The notes below the pieces were generated by a model. It worked only from the letters and a program-made list of their open reading frames with translations. It was not told the DNA's origin and searched no databases. Shown here piece after piece: positions 23,395 through 35,877 of a stretch of DNA of 64,000 bases (positions are counted from its first letter, which is position 1; the number at the start of each line of letters is the position of its first letter). A program made the translations under genes and the position numbers. Source of the stretch: Porites lobata (taxonomy: Eukaryota; Cnidaria; Anthozoa; Scleractinia; Poritidae); NCBI GenBank assembly GCA_942486035.1, contig CALNXK010000034.1:751501-815500 (forward strand), given 5' to 3'.

Positions 23395-26300
23395 TTAGCT
23401 AACAGACATGTTGTTCCAGAGTTGCAAAGGAGCTGTGCTACTGCTCGACTGAGGTGGTGTGTGTGGCAGCTCTTTAATGTCAACTACTTCACAGGACATC
23501 ATGCTGCAACTTATCTATAAAATGACACAAAAGGACTAATTGATTGTTATGAACAGTTTCTTTACATATTACAATATGACAAAATATATTTTGGCAATGA
23601 AAATACTCAACGCAACGTACTGCGTTATTTTAATTTATACCAATTAAGTGACAATGACTTTTCTGAGAAAGGTACAAACTAAGATAAAGCATGTTAAACA
23701 TGTTAGCACTTAACTGTGTTTTCACTTTCGGCCAAAAGGGGAGGTGTTATTCAAAAGAGTATACTAGCGTGCCAGTGTAATCAACATTAAAACTGTACAA
23801 ATTGTAATATATAGTGTTGAAGTGACAAAAAAAAAGAGTTCCCTATTTAAGACAGTATGAGAGAAGGAGGGGCACTTGTCTGCTACATGTAGAACTTGTG
23901 GGATGGACATATTTTCATACATTCAGGAAAGTGTGTTTATCACAGCATTTAACTAATGTATAGATCTAAAAGTTACTTACCAAGTTCTTGGAACTATTTT
24001 TCCGTAATAACTGGGGGCCCTTGCCCTTGAAACCTTCTTCATCTTTTGATGACTTAACATTTGTAACCTCCTCTTCAACTGGCCTTAGAAACAAAACACA
24101 AAAAGTGCGATCAAAGAACACAACAGTGCTAAAAACATATAGATGTGAAATCAGAGGTACTTGTGGCCTTCTGGTAAAAAAATAAAATAACATACTCACT
24201 GTCAAATGCAGAAAACTGTGAACACATAAATTTCAGGAATGTTTATTGTGGTATGTCAAAGACAGCAAAGATCAGTATATGCAAGCAATCTAAAAATCTA
24301 CAATCTTGTTGCTTGCAGCTAAGTTTTCTCACACATAATTGGATTTTTCCTTGCAAGACAATAACATTCCCAAAATACCTCTGGTGCTCACCTTTTTCTG
24401 GGATTCATTGATGGTAAAATGAACACAAATATATAAAAATTTGCATTTTTAACGACTAGAGTATAACATAAATGAATAATTAATTAATTAATAATTATTA
24501 ATCCAGTACCTTCCTGGTAAAGTGATTTGCACAGGTTGTGACTCATTGTATACAGTTGACGATTCTTCAGTCTTTTCTGAAACCGAAACAATGTATTTCA
24601 AGTGAAATTTTATGTTATTATTAACAACAGCCAAAACTTTCACAATTATCCAAGTTAACCTGAAGAACAATTTACAGCTACAGTGTGAGTGGAATGAAGT
24701 GATAAAAATCAAACCTAAAATGCAAATTTTCTTCACCAATACCTACAATCTATCATGCAATAAACTACAGATTTCTAAGGAAGGAAATGAGTCACCTTGT
24801 GAGTGCACTAGGTACTGGATCTGCATGGCATGATTAACATTTTATTTTATTATTATAACTTTCAGTATGGCAAGTACTGTATATTAACCACGGTCAACTC
24901 TTTCTTTTTAACAACAGACAAACTTTCCTAAAACAGACACCTATAGACATGGAATGAGCATTATTTTACTTACATAATTCAATTTCCTTTAGCAGTATGA
25001 CATTATACTAAAAATAATTTGCACACTCTCAGTCGACTCTTTAAACAGAAACTTTTCACAAAGGTTTCAGACTCCTTTAGATGACTGATATGGTTCCCAC
25101 CTTCCATACACTTCAGTGATGGACAGTGTAACTCAAAGCAAATAAATTTTGTGTGATCTGAATGAGTACATTTTCTTATTTTTTGTGCTTTTTATTTACC
25201 CCAATAGTTTGGGTCTTTTGGTGATTTGACTGATGAATGTAAACGTTAATGGTAATCCTTAGTTGCCCAACATAAAAGTGGGGACTCTTCTGTACATCAA
25301 TAGCTACTACACATAGTCACCTTTTTTCCGCCCATTTTTTCTCCGCTGTCGTATAATTTTCTTTTTCTTCTCTTCATCACTCTGACATTTTGTCACTGTG
25401 CTTGCTTTGCCTCTTTGGAAACCAATAAATTGCTTGTGGACATCCACAGTGCTGAAAATAAAAGCACTAAATAAGCTGACAGTCAGGTCTCCTAAAACTT
25501 ATACCCTAGTGACGTATTTACACTGTATTCCGACCTGCAGTACTTCTAAGTCTAATATTGATTTGCAATCATTTTTTTCATGCAGTAACCATTTACTTCT
25601 CAGACTTTGTTACTTGATTTTTTTATAGTTACAAAGAAATGAAATTCATTTGAGTCTTGAGCTGAAGCCTTCCATTCATAAGACACCTTTTTGGTAGCAC
25701 ACACCGGGGGGGAGGGGGGTACGCACCCCCTGTACCCTCCCCCTAGATCCGCCCCTGCAGCAGCACATGAACAGCAGGCCAAGCACTCATTGTGTTGGAA
25801 AGCTCATTTCACAGCTGTATCACTAGCCTGTGAGCAAGCTGTCAGGGGTGCTATGGCAGCAGGGCAGGAAAAGGAAAGAGAGCTAAGCTTGCTTTTACTG
25901 CGTCTCTTGAATTTGAATACCGTATAATTCCGAAAATAAGCCCCAGGGCTTATATTTTTCAAAGGCCCTTTTTGAGGGACTTATATTTGGAGGGGCTTGT
26001 ATTCGGAGGGGCTTATTTATGGAGGGAAATTTGCATTTCTAAATTGATTGGGCTAGCCTTATAGTTGAAAGTAAATTTACCATTTTTGCTTTGTTTTACT
26101 TTGTATTTGAGGGTAATTTTCCAAGTAAAAGCCTGCGGGGGGCTTATATTTGGAGGGGCGATTTAACGGAGGATTTTTTGCGTTACCCGTTTGGGGGGCT
26201 TATATTTGGAGGGGCTTATACATGGAGGGGCTTATTTTCGGAATTTAACGGTATCTGCATCGAAAAAGTCTATTTGAAATGCTGATTGGACGAGATGACA

Positions 26301-26603
26301 TTAGTAATGATGTCATTGCCCTTGGCACGTGTTTTTCAATGTTCATTTACATCCTTGCTCATTGTTTTCTGCTTTTTGCTGATTCGTGGAAATCTGACAG
26401 CTCAGTCGACAGGGAGCCACAGGGAAATTGGAGGTCAGTGGAATTTAAATTCCAGACACGTAGTGCAAGCTCTCCTTCCTTTTCCAGCCCCACTGCCAGA
26501 GTACCTGGACAGCTTGCTCTCAGGCTACTGTATTACTGTCTTTTCAGTGACACCCATCACAGGTGTTGCAGGTAACAGGTTCAAAATATGAGAACACACT
26601 ACA

Positions 26604-26641
<38 letters not shown>

Positions 26642-29600
26642 TGACACCATACCTCATTTTAACCTCAATAGGTGGTGATAAGGTCTTACTGCTAGGTGGT
26701 ACATGCTGTACATGGACTTGTGACGAATGCCGAAAGTTATGGACAAGCCTTAATGTTGGACCCTAAGCAGAAAAAAAGAGGTGAACCCTTAACATGTAAT
26801 AATTAATTTGCACCAAATATTTGCTAACCAATTCAGAAATGAAAGATCAGTTGAAATGAATTTAAAGGACTCACTGTTTTTGGAAGTTCCAGAGAAACTC
26901 TTGGTTGTTCCTTTGGTTTATACACCTACAGTTGGTTATAGAGAAGACAAAAGGGTGAAATCATTGATGGTACCTGGTATTTGCTCAAATAACACCAACA
27001 AACATCATGTTTTCCTGAACACACTCTGACAGACGCTTTTGTATTTTATGCTTAGAAAACAATCTAGAACAGTTTTACTTTATATATATGTGATACCACT
27101 ACATAATCAAAATAAATTTCAAGGTAGTGAGAATTAAAATAATTATTAGCCAAAGCAAAAACAAATTTACTGTGTTTAATCATGCACAGTCACTGTACAG
27201 TGGCATATAAAAATAATGATTATAAAGAAAAGTATGTAGAATGTTAAGGCTTTGAGGACAAAAATACAAACTAGAAAAATATTGTTTACTATAAACTAAT
27301 TTGTTCCAGCAGGGGTGGGGAAGGGGAGGGAAAGATGTTCTTGAAACGGTGTACTTATTATAAGAGAAGGGGAAGAGAAAATATCCTGTTTGGGTTCATA
27401 ATAAATGTAAATTACTGTCTGAAAGGGGAAGCTAGTGAGGGTACCTGTGATTTTTGTGCACCAGCCTCTGGTAAATGATCCTTATTAACTGTCCCTCCAG
27501 AAATCACAGTAGTTCTGCACAGAGAAGAGCTTTCTTGGTTTTTGCAACCCATGTTCCCTGTTGTTTGCAAGCTTGAATGACGTGTAGCTGCGAGGTTTAG
27601 GGGTCGCCTTGCCAGACTAGTGTCTCCAGCTACCTTCTTACCTAAAAGTTTACATTATTTCTGTTTTAAAAAATAGTATCTACAAAGAGTAGCCTGATTG
27701 AACAAATAAACAATTTTAAACAGTGCAAGATTAATTTATTAATGATTAGTAATATACCTTAAGTGTTATGCTCAAAATGAAGCTGTTAAGCTGTACACAA
27801 GAATGTGCCACATAATACAGGTTAAATCTTTGTAAAATACACAAAAACTATACAAGCTAGGCAACCACTTCATACAATATTATCCAAGCCAACACATCAA
27901 TGCAAAATTAACAGTGCTCAAAATTAACCTGTTAGCAAGCTACACATGTACAAGTATGTGCAACATAATACAGATTTATAAAATGCATGAAAACAATACA
28001 CTCTAGACAAGATTAGATTAGATTAGATTATCCAAGCCAACACATCCAGTGCAAGGCCTTTGGATTAAAAACTTCCTTCCAATCCCCAGTCTGTAATTTC
28101 CAGTTATTCACTTTCAAAACCAATAATTTAAAGAACATAAACTGTAAAGGCTTCTTGTAAAGCCTTATTATTACTATAGTAATATAAGTAATTAACATTA
28201 GTGCTCTGAAAGGATGAAATTAATTGAAATTAAATACTTTTAACAGTAGAACCTCCACTAACCGCCACCTTTCTACCACGGCAACGACCACTAAAGCATT
28301 TCTCCAACTGCCAAAAAATTAACCTCTCAACATTGGCCAGTTTTTTCATCAACTGATGGAAAAGTCAAGAACGATCATGAAATTTGATCCATAAGGTGTG
28401 TTGATGATTAATTGCGGCAACTGAATTTAAATGCTAAAGTAAGTAACTTGTTCATTTTGATTCAAGACATCATTCAAGTTTCATGTTCTTTTTGTGTATT
28501 ACTATTTTCTCCATATATTAAACAGTTATTGGGTGAAGTTTTTGTGATATCAGGAATTATCAAGGTCGAGGTAAGTGTTATCAGCCGAGTCGCAGGCCGA
28601 GGCTGATAACAGTTAACAAGACCTTGAATATTTAGGATATCACAAAAACCGAATCTAATAATTGTTTTATTGTAACTTGTTTTGACGAAAATAACGTCAA
28701 ACACACCATCACAAGGAACCTGAATTGGTATTGTTATTGGAAATCATGCATTGCATCTGCAACCAACCTACAGATTAGTAGTTATCTGCTAGCAGATAAA
28801 CTAATCTGTAGGTTGTGCTGATTTCCAAAATTAGCTGTTGGCTCTTAGCCAGTGAGAAGACAGATAGTGACTACAATGTATAATAATATTTATGATTAGA
28901 TTATAAACATTATGGGATATACAACAGTAAGCATTAACTTAGCACAATATCATTGTTGTACTCGCTAAAAAGAATTTGTCAAATTACACCCCAATCTCTC
29001 CAATGGCTACCTCTCCACAACGGCCACTCTCTTCTGTCCCCAAGGTGGCCGTTGTAGAGAGGTTCGACTTTAATAATTATTATTGATAATAATGATTAAA
29101 ACAAAGTACACGTACCAGCTTCCTTGAAAGCACCTTTTCCATTCTGAGATGGGAATGGCTCAGATACCTTGGCAGCAACATTGTTATCTGATGACATGTC
29201 ACTTGATGAACTTGTCAAGGCTGATAATTTCTGCCGAGTACCTGCTGTTGCTCCTGCAACCATGCTGCAAGTAAGGCAAATTGTCACAGGTGAAATTATT
29301 ATTATTAACTATGGTATTTTTAAATTATTATATCTCATTCAAGTTTCTGTAATGATAATTTATTATACATATAAGTGTTGCAAACTTGTGGTTGTTACAA
29401 ATGAACAAAAAAGCCGAGGATTTCATTAACAGTACCTCATATTAATTATTTTGCCTCTGATCAGGTGTTCTATTTTTATAACTTTTTCTCTCGTTTGTTT
29501 ATGCTCCCCCTTGAGAAAAATGCCTTATTCAGGTTACCAGGTGTGATATACTTACACATGTTTTAAAGCTTGAAAGGCAATCTCTAACAACACAAAATAT

Positions 29601-32600
29601 TTGCCTTTGTAGTTAGCTTTTATGCCTTCCCTAAATAATCATAAACAGGTTAAATTTGTATAGGAGACACACTATCTGAGGTACAGTTGTAGCATGCTAT
29701 CTAAATACACTGCAAGACTTAAACAGCATTCAGTGAATAAAAAAACAAACCTGGAGGTTTTAGTGATTACTCGAGAAAGTTTCTTTGGAACTGAAGGTGC
29801 ATTCTTGGAGCTCTTAACAAATCTTTTGATCCAGTTTCTTACACCTTCCAAAGACGAGAACTCACTAAGGGGAAGACGTGACCAAGGATTTGAATTGTTC
29901 ATGTCTAGCACAGCAACTGCTAATGCTCGTCCAACCTACATTTGCAAATCTTTCAGGTCAGTATTGTTTTAACAGTGAGATGTGAGAGAATTACAGGTAT
30001 AAAAAAATGCAATGTACTGATCAAGTTTACTGCAGTTCAGTTGCCCTTATTTAGTGCTATCATCAAGTTAAAGTATTTCAGCAGGGCTAAAGAAAAAAAC
30101 TTCAATTCCAGCCTTTGGGCAAGCAACCCTCACAATTTGACTGCCTGGGGCCATGTCTTGTCTTAGTTTATGAATTAATGAAGGGATGACTTTCCTAGAC
30201 CCTTGGCCATTGGGCAAGTGAGCTTTAAAAAATTTACTTGCCTCGCAAGAAAAGCTACCAGTCCTGGACTACTGGATTTGACATTTTTTAGCCTGCCTCC
30301 TCCTCCGACCCTTAGTTCTCTTAATGTTTTTAAGATTTTTGTATTTTATTTACATGACTGTACCTCTTCATAAATATCAGGTGTATACTTGGGTGGAAAG
30401 CCTGGAGATGGGGGTGGTGTGGCACGCCCACTATCACAAGTGGCTGGTGGTAAACAATTCACCGTCCTTCCACAGTTGTAATTACATTCCAGCGTATAGC
30501 TAGAAGAGTATAAATAAAAAAATATATATCATCTTTCTGATTGAGTTCAAAAACTCGTTATACTGAACTTATGTAAGAGATTTCTGTTGCAACTAATGAC
30601 CTGATCACTTTTTAAAAGTTTCAGCCAAGAGCCATAGGGACGGTGATCATGAGTTCAAAGAACAGTTTTTCGTTCAAAAAACTATAAAATTGGCTACATT
30701 GATCTTCAGAAACTGCAAAATATGGGATTATACACAGAGTATTATAGAGAGCTCAGACTTAGTGGAGGAGAATTGTTTTCCTAAAAATTGAAAGTGAGGA
30801 TAGATTAAGCCACTGTCTATTTTCTTGTATTTCTTGAATGTGCAAACTAACATTAAGGGGAGGGACTTTTCTGGGAAAAGACATGATATGGGAGCTCGAA
30901 GAGCCCTATTAATATTTAAATAAAAATTAGGTAGTTAAGTGGACTTAAACCCATTGCCACTAGTTTTCTGTATGAGATGGGTGTGGGGAAGGCGCATGGA
31001 CAAACTGAATTAAAGGGAGCTGCAAGCAGGCGCAGAAGGTAACCATGACCGTTCTGTGAGTGGCAACCACCAGGTACCGTCACACTAAGAATCTCAGTGG
31101 AGAGCATGGAAACTGTCAAGGTGTCAAAATTTCATTGCCTCAATATTTTTGTAAGTTGCCATACCTATGTACAATTCCAGTGGCCTTATAAATAGCCACC
31201 CTACCACTTCCTTCTTTGGACATGCCATCCCGCTTATCCTTGCTATACATATTCTTTTCCGTGAAATTGCAAGCTGCAAAGTCAAAGTTGGCTGAATTCA
31301 AGGAAATGAGTTTTGGAAACAAAATAGATCTCACATAGTCATCCTCATTGTCCAGGTAGTTTGCATAAACAAAGCATCCCCTCTTAGAAGCATGACCATG
31401 AAGATCAACATAGTATGCGACACCACTGCTGCTTTCACCACAAGTCTTGGACAAACAGTTTATGCAACAGTTTTGCAACTCTTGTGTTTGCTCAACTTTT
31501 CTTTGAGCGAACTGTCTCGGAAGACCATTGTTTGACATATCACTTGACATACTGCTGGTGCTCTCATTTGAAAGCTGATCGACAATTGAAGTCTCCTTTT
31601 GAGCATCAGTGTTTGATGAAATTTCCTTTTCTTGACTAGACAAAACACCATCCTCCAAAGCCAATGAGTCTACATTTTTAGATAGCAGTGCAGTTTCCAT
31701 GGTATCACTGTTGTTATTGAAATCATCCTTGTCTACAGTTACACTTTGTAACTCCAACTTAAGAGACTCAGAATCTGGCGAACCTGGCTTTAATGCCACT
31801 GGAATTGTTGTAACATCCAAAATGGTATTGTTGACTAAAGATTTGGAGGTATTCTGCAGGAGAACAGACTCTTCCTCACTTCCAGCATTGCAAGTGCAAA
31901 CTTTCTCAACATCAGAGTTTTGATGCAAGTTGCCATTATTATGATGGTATACAATAACACTCTTGGCGGCAAATATTGAAGGATGAAGTGAAGGATCAGG
32001 ATCAAGGTAAACACGGTTCAAATTTACACCTCGAGTGTCAGTACGGTAGTGACCACGCTTGACACCATCTGGATTTAACATTGGTATCATTTTAAAAACA
32101 TATTGGTTTCGCAGTGCTGCAGCCCTTGGATCATCTCTACGTAAAATGAAATCCAGGAAACCATTAAAGACAAAACTTGATGGCGTTTCACCAGGATGTA
32201 CTCTTGCACTCAAGAAAAACACCTGCAAGAGTCACAAATGTAGCAGTTCTGGTTGGTAACTTAACATGTACAAATTAAGATAGTGGTTTATAAAATCAAA
32301 GCAAATCTGTATAGGTAAACGTAATAAAGTGACATGACCCAGAAAAATACAACTTCTACAGAATTTACATTAAAGTTTACAACAATAATAATTATTATTA
32401 TTTGTAAGGCAAACTTAACTCTTTTGTTGCCTGTAGTTAACCTTCAAACCTGATTAAATTCAAGAGTGAGCCTTCTAATACAGGGCTTGAGCACTAATGT
32501 CTTAGTTTATGATTTAGTTACTTAGACTTGCCCGACCATTGCCCATTGAGCAAGTAAAGGATGAAAGATAACCTGTCCATCCTGAAAATCTAGTTGTCCC

Positions 32601-34224
32601 AGATGACTCAAGCCCTGCTAAATATTAATTATAGTTCTAGAAAAGACATTTTTCATGAATCTGACACTTTGAAGATAATATTGCCAAAAAATAATGCAGT
32701 TTGTGCAAAATAAAAATAATTTATTGAGATGCACATACTCCATGTGTTAGCTGTTTATTAAAGTGCAAGAAACCTTCACATACTGACCTTTTTCCCTTGA
32801 AACCGGTGTGCTCTTGGAACTGTTTTTTCAGGAAAGAGGCTCGGCAGCCAATCCTCTCTGCTCTCCAAAATACCTTTAGCTGATGTTATTGTTAACAGAT
32901 CAACCCTAAGGTTGTCCAGTGAGTAACAAAGAAGTTCCCGATGGTAGTAAATGTCATCCTTTGGAGATGATGATGACATTTGCTGACAGCTGCTGAAATT
33001 ATGATCTAATTCTTCTAGCTTTGCCTGGCTCTCTGAGTAAGAGTATGGATAGCAAAAAGCAAAGTAACATACACCATTCCGCTGATCAGGAAAACGATAT
33101 GTGAATGACAGTTTGAACTGACCATCCTCTGTCTAAAAAAGAAAAAGAAAAAGATGAATTGCAGCCTGGGGTTTAAATATGCCCTTGCTTAAAGCATACT
33201 ACTGGTACTCCGTCAAATATTGGTAACCAGTGATGTAGCTAAGGAAAAGCTGATTAGGCTTTGGCTGCCCACTAACCTTTGAGGCACCTGCTCCCAAGCT
33301 CATCATTACTGATGAGTTTGAACAGTCAAGATGGCTAATTCACTCAACTGTACCTTCAAAATTTTCCCTCTGTTCTCCAGAGGAATTGGTCTTTTTCAGC
33401 CGTGAAATTAGCCAGCAACCTACTCTTACTGACATGCCTGGATGTGGGCATACAAAATGTCTCATGAAACCACAATCCTTATTGAAAGCCAAATTTTCTC
33501 CACCAGAATCAAAACTCCGAATTTTCAGCTACAGTAGATGTTGCAGAAAATAGATTGTTTCCCATATTATTTGCAGCAATTTGAAACTACTGTACTTTAA
33601 TACCTCATGTATGTGAGCTTAATACGATTGTCAAGACAGTCCACGCATAAAACGAGATAAAACACAACGACTACAAAACTGCACGCTAACAACCGTGACA
33701 AACATTCTTTGTTTAACAGGTGACAGATTTGATTAAAGCCATTCAATGCAATTAAAACTAAGCGATTCTGCACAGTTTTAATTTTGGCTTAAATCAAAAC
33801 TGACACAACTGATGTTTATTTTTCATAACGCCTTTACAAAAACAACCCTTACCTCATATTTTGGCTTATCCCGTATCCTTTCCCACTTATTCCTTGACGG
33901 GACCACTTTCACGAGAGGAGTCATTCCTTGACCATACAGCTTTCCTTGGCGGTTCAAGTTCATAATATTTATTCGCAAAAGTTTGCCTGGCTGGCCTCCT
34001 TTGACGCCAAAATAAAACCAAGTTCTGTTACCATTTTCATAGTCTGTTCCTGCACAATCAGGAGCGGTCCAAACATTATAGTCATAATCAGGAACAATAG
34101 TGACCGTCCCGTCCGCATCTTCAGTACAAGAGCTGCCTTCCTCTTGCTTTACTTTTTCAACACGGGCCAGATTTCCCGCGTCAAAGTTCGAAATAAAAGT
34201 CAAAAGACCTATTCTTTCCTCCAT
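23395..34224 (-). CDS. AGBL5: Cytosolic carboxypeptidase-like protein 5 (tubulin deglutamylase type), complete
   Basis: Twelve minus-strand exons: 33853-34224, 32788-33132, 31165-32222, 30364-30499, 29751-29935, 29116-29264, 27445-27641, 26653-26762, 25321-25451, 24510-24576, 23981-24083, 23395-23514. They sum to 2973 nt (990 residues), with every phase compatible. The N-terminus (GLLTFISNFDAGNLARVEKV) matches CCP5. Zinc ligands are the HPGE motif (His248, Glu251) and DLHGH (His514). The likely catalytic Glu596 is in YTLECNYN, 82 residues after His514, the spacing I recall for human CCP5. Family members remove glutamates from tubulin, including branch-point glutamates. Residues ~330-505 form a Ser/Asp/Asn-rich insert, and the C-terminal ~300 residues look disordered and basic. 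The human protein is about 886 residues, so this one is longer. Start chosen at the ATG 34224. Confidence 0.93.
25918..26253. mobile_element. MITE, TACCGT...CCGAAAATAAGCCCC ends, copy 1
   Basis: Terminal inverted repeats of about 27 bp (TACCGTATAATTCCGAAAAT and its mirror) bound an element full of GGAGGGGCTTATATTTGG repeats. A second copy, alike from end to end, lies at 50634-50968. It sits in the AGBL5 intron after exon 8. The termini begin and end in TA, as in Tc1/mariner-type insertions (inference). Confidence 0.8.
26603..26640. repeat. (ATT)n microsatellite
   Basis: Twelve consecutive ATT-type triplets. It ends 12 bases from the 3' edge of AGBL5 exon 8 (26653), so it lies in the intron just after the splice donor. 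Confidence 0.95.
27780..28045. repeat. Local tandem duplication in an AGBL5 intron
   Basis: Blocks TGCCACATAATACAGG, ACACAAAAACTATACA and TTATCCAAGCCAACACATC at 27780-27905 recur in order at 27925-28045 as TGCAACATAATACAG, ATGAAAACAATACA and TTATCCAAGCCAACACATC. A short (GATTA)4 run has expanded in the second copy. Confidence 0.75.
28524..28668. mobile_element. Foldback element with GTTTTTGTGATATC arms
   Basis: GTTTTTGTGATATCAGGAAT and its mirror ATTTAGGATATCACAAAAAC enclose inner inverted pairs ATCAAGGTC / GACCTTGA and GTTATCAGCC / GGCTGATAAC. It is nearly symmetric along its whole length and lies in the AGBL5 intron between exons 6 and 7. Confidence 0.7.
28764..28815. repeat. Near-perfect 52-bp hairpin
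   Basis: CAACCTACAGATTAG and CTAATCTGTAGGTTG are exact complements. The inner TTATCTGCT / AGCAGATAA pair closes the stem with almost no loop and a small bulge. Confidence 0.85.
32483..32620. repeat. Short inverted-repeat element, CAGGGCTTGAG ends
   Basis: CAGGGCTTGAG at the left and CTCAAGCCCTG at the right are exact inverted ends around a 116-bp non-coding core (ACTTGCCCGACCATTGCCCA). A diverged relative with TGGCCATTGGGCAAGTGAG is near 30205. It lies in the AGBL5 intron between exons 2 and 3. Confidence 0.65.
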
Positions 34225-34429
34225 AACATCATCGTTCGTTTTGAATCAAAATCTGTTGTTAATTTCATGCTGTTTTGTAAACTCACTCAACGACGCTACC
34301 TTTTCCGCCATTTTGGCTTAAGTATTCCAACCGTCCGTTGCCTCGCAACCATGTGTAGAGCTCAGTCCCTTGTCGTTCTGCCACAGGTTGCCCAAATAAA
34401 ATCTATGGGATTGTGCAGCAAGGGGACTA

Positions 34430-34570
34430 GCCTGAGATCATGCCCTCTCCCTATTATCCCTTTATGTCTCTCACGGGAAGAGGGCGTTATTTTTTTCCCT
34501 CTTGAGCCAAAGAAGCAAAAAAAAAAAATAATAATAATAATAATAAAATAAAATAACGCCTGATCTCAGG
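34430..34570. mobile_element. Foldback repeat, GCCTGAGATCA ends
   Basis: GCCTGAGATCATGCCCTCTC at the left; TGATCTCAGG at the right is the inverted end. An A-rich and (AAT)n tract sits before the right end. Related to 19070-19149. Confidence 0.6.
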
Positions 34571-34908
34571 TTGGGGGACAGCAAAATCGGTATAAGGTTA
34601 ACAACAATTTTTTCAAGTGCAATCAACAAAAGCACTAACTCCACAAAATGACACCTATGTACTATATACTACCAATTTCAGCAAAGAAGTACACACTTCC
34701 TGGGGCTATGCCATGCTGATGAATCCTAATGAGGACTGAGGACGAAACAGTTGTCCATGGTTGCCATGCCACTGACTGGGTAAAATGGCTGTGTGTATGC
34801 GCAAGGTATAGCCCATACTAAATCGCGGAGTTGGTGGTGTGTGGTTGCTGAAATTGGTTTCACCTGTGCACTGCATGTTTTTTCTTGCAATGACTCCTAA
34901 AACTGAAG

Positions 34909-35024
34909 GATCGTATAGCTAAGGGTTGGTAATTTACAAATTTATTTGCCCAATATTTCGACTAGACAAAACTAGTCTTCATGGACAAATACATTTAAAA
35001 TTGCCAACCCTTAGCTGTACGATC
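34909..35024. mobile_element. Foldback repeat, GATCGTATAGCTAAGGGTTG ends
   Basis: GATCGTATAGCTAAGGGTTG and CAACCCTTAGCTGTACGATC are inverted, with an inner palindrome ACTAGACAAAACTAGT. 116 bp, non-coding. Confidence 0.7.
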
Positions 35025-35745
35025 AGCCTTGCCTTCAAATCTAAGTGTTATTTTATATTGCTGATCCTGATCTACAACAAGATCCTGCTTTCAGTAGTTG
35101 CTGTTTGTCCAAGTGGTCCTTAAAATAATGGTTCGCGTAGCCTGCAAATACAGCCCCACTCCTATCGCTTTCCGCGCGTGGGACCGGTTACGCGTTGGGA
35201 ATGAAGAGTGATGGACGTCCAGGTTACAAGGCAAGCCCAGCACCATGAAAACTCGGCCAAGGTGGTCTTTAATTCTAGCTGATGAAATTCTAGTTTTAGT
35301 ACATTTGAGTACCTTTGTACTTAAGGATGCCTGGGTTTTGGGAAAGAGAAGCTGTTTTTGAAGAAATTCTTCCCCATTAGGTAATAAGAAGAGATTTGGG
35401 TTTTAACTCATGAATGACCTATCTAACGTTACGATCTTAAAAGCTCTAATGGCGGTGAAATAAAACTCGAGGAAAGCTCTGATTTATAAGAGAATGTTTT
35501 TATTCCTAGGAAAAAGTAATAACTATCTGCTCCTACAAGACCAAACGACTTTGCAAATAAATAAGTTTTTATTCTAGAGAAAGGTCGTTCTCCTATAATA
35601 CTAAATTCAAAGAAACTGTTTTGGTCCGACGGATGTCCTAATGCTAATGTATTAAAGTAGTGATTGTCCGAATTCATAGCTTTCATCTCTTGCGGGTTCG
35701 ACTGCAAAGTTTCAAAGATAAAGATTTAACGAGGATTTTACAAAC

Positions 35746-35877
35746 GAACGGGGAACGGAAAAGGGGAAATACAAAAATGAAAAATAGGAACAAAACAGAA
35801 AATTGGCAATGACGTTACTGAAAGGGCTGGAGTTCAAGTTGGGTTTTGTTCCCCTTTTTTACTTGCCCGTTCCCCGT
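35746..35877. mobile_element. Foldback repeat, GAACGGGGAACGG ends
   Basis: GAACGGGGAACGGAAAAGGGG is mirrored by CCCCTTTTTTACTTGCCCGTT and CCCCGTT at the right. The loop is non-coding. Confidence 0.55.

Noticed and set aside
33928..34551. 207-codon plus-strand frame opposite AGBL5 exon 1
   Set aside because: It is antisense to a confidently assigned exon and runs into the AGBL5 5' region and a repeat; no domain is visible.
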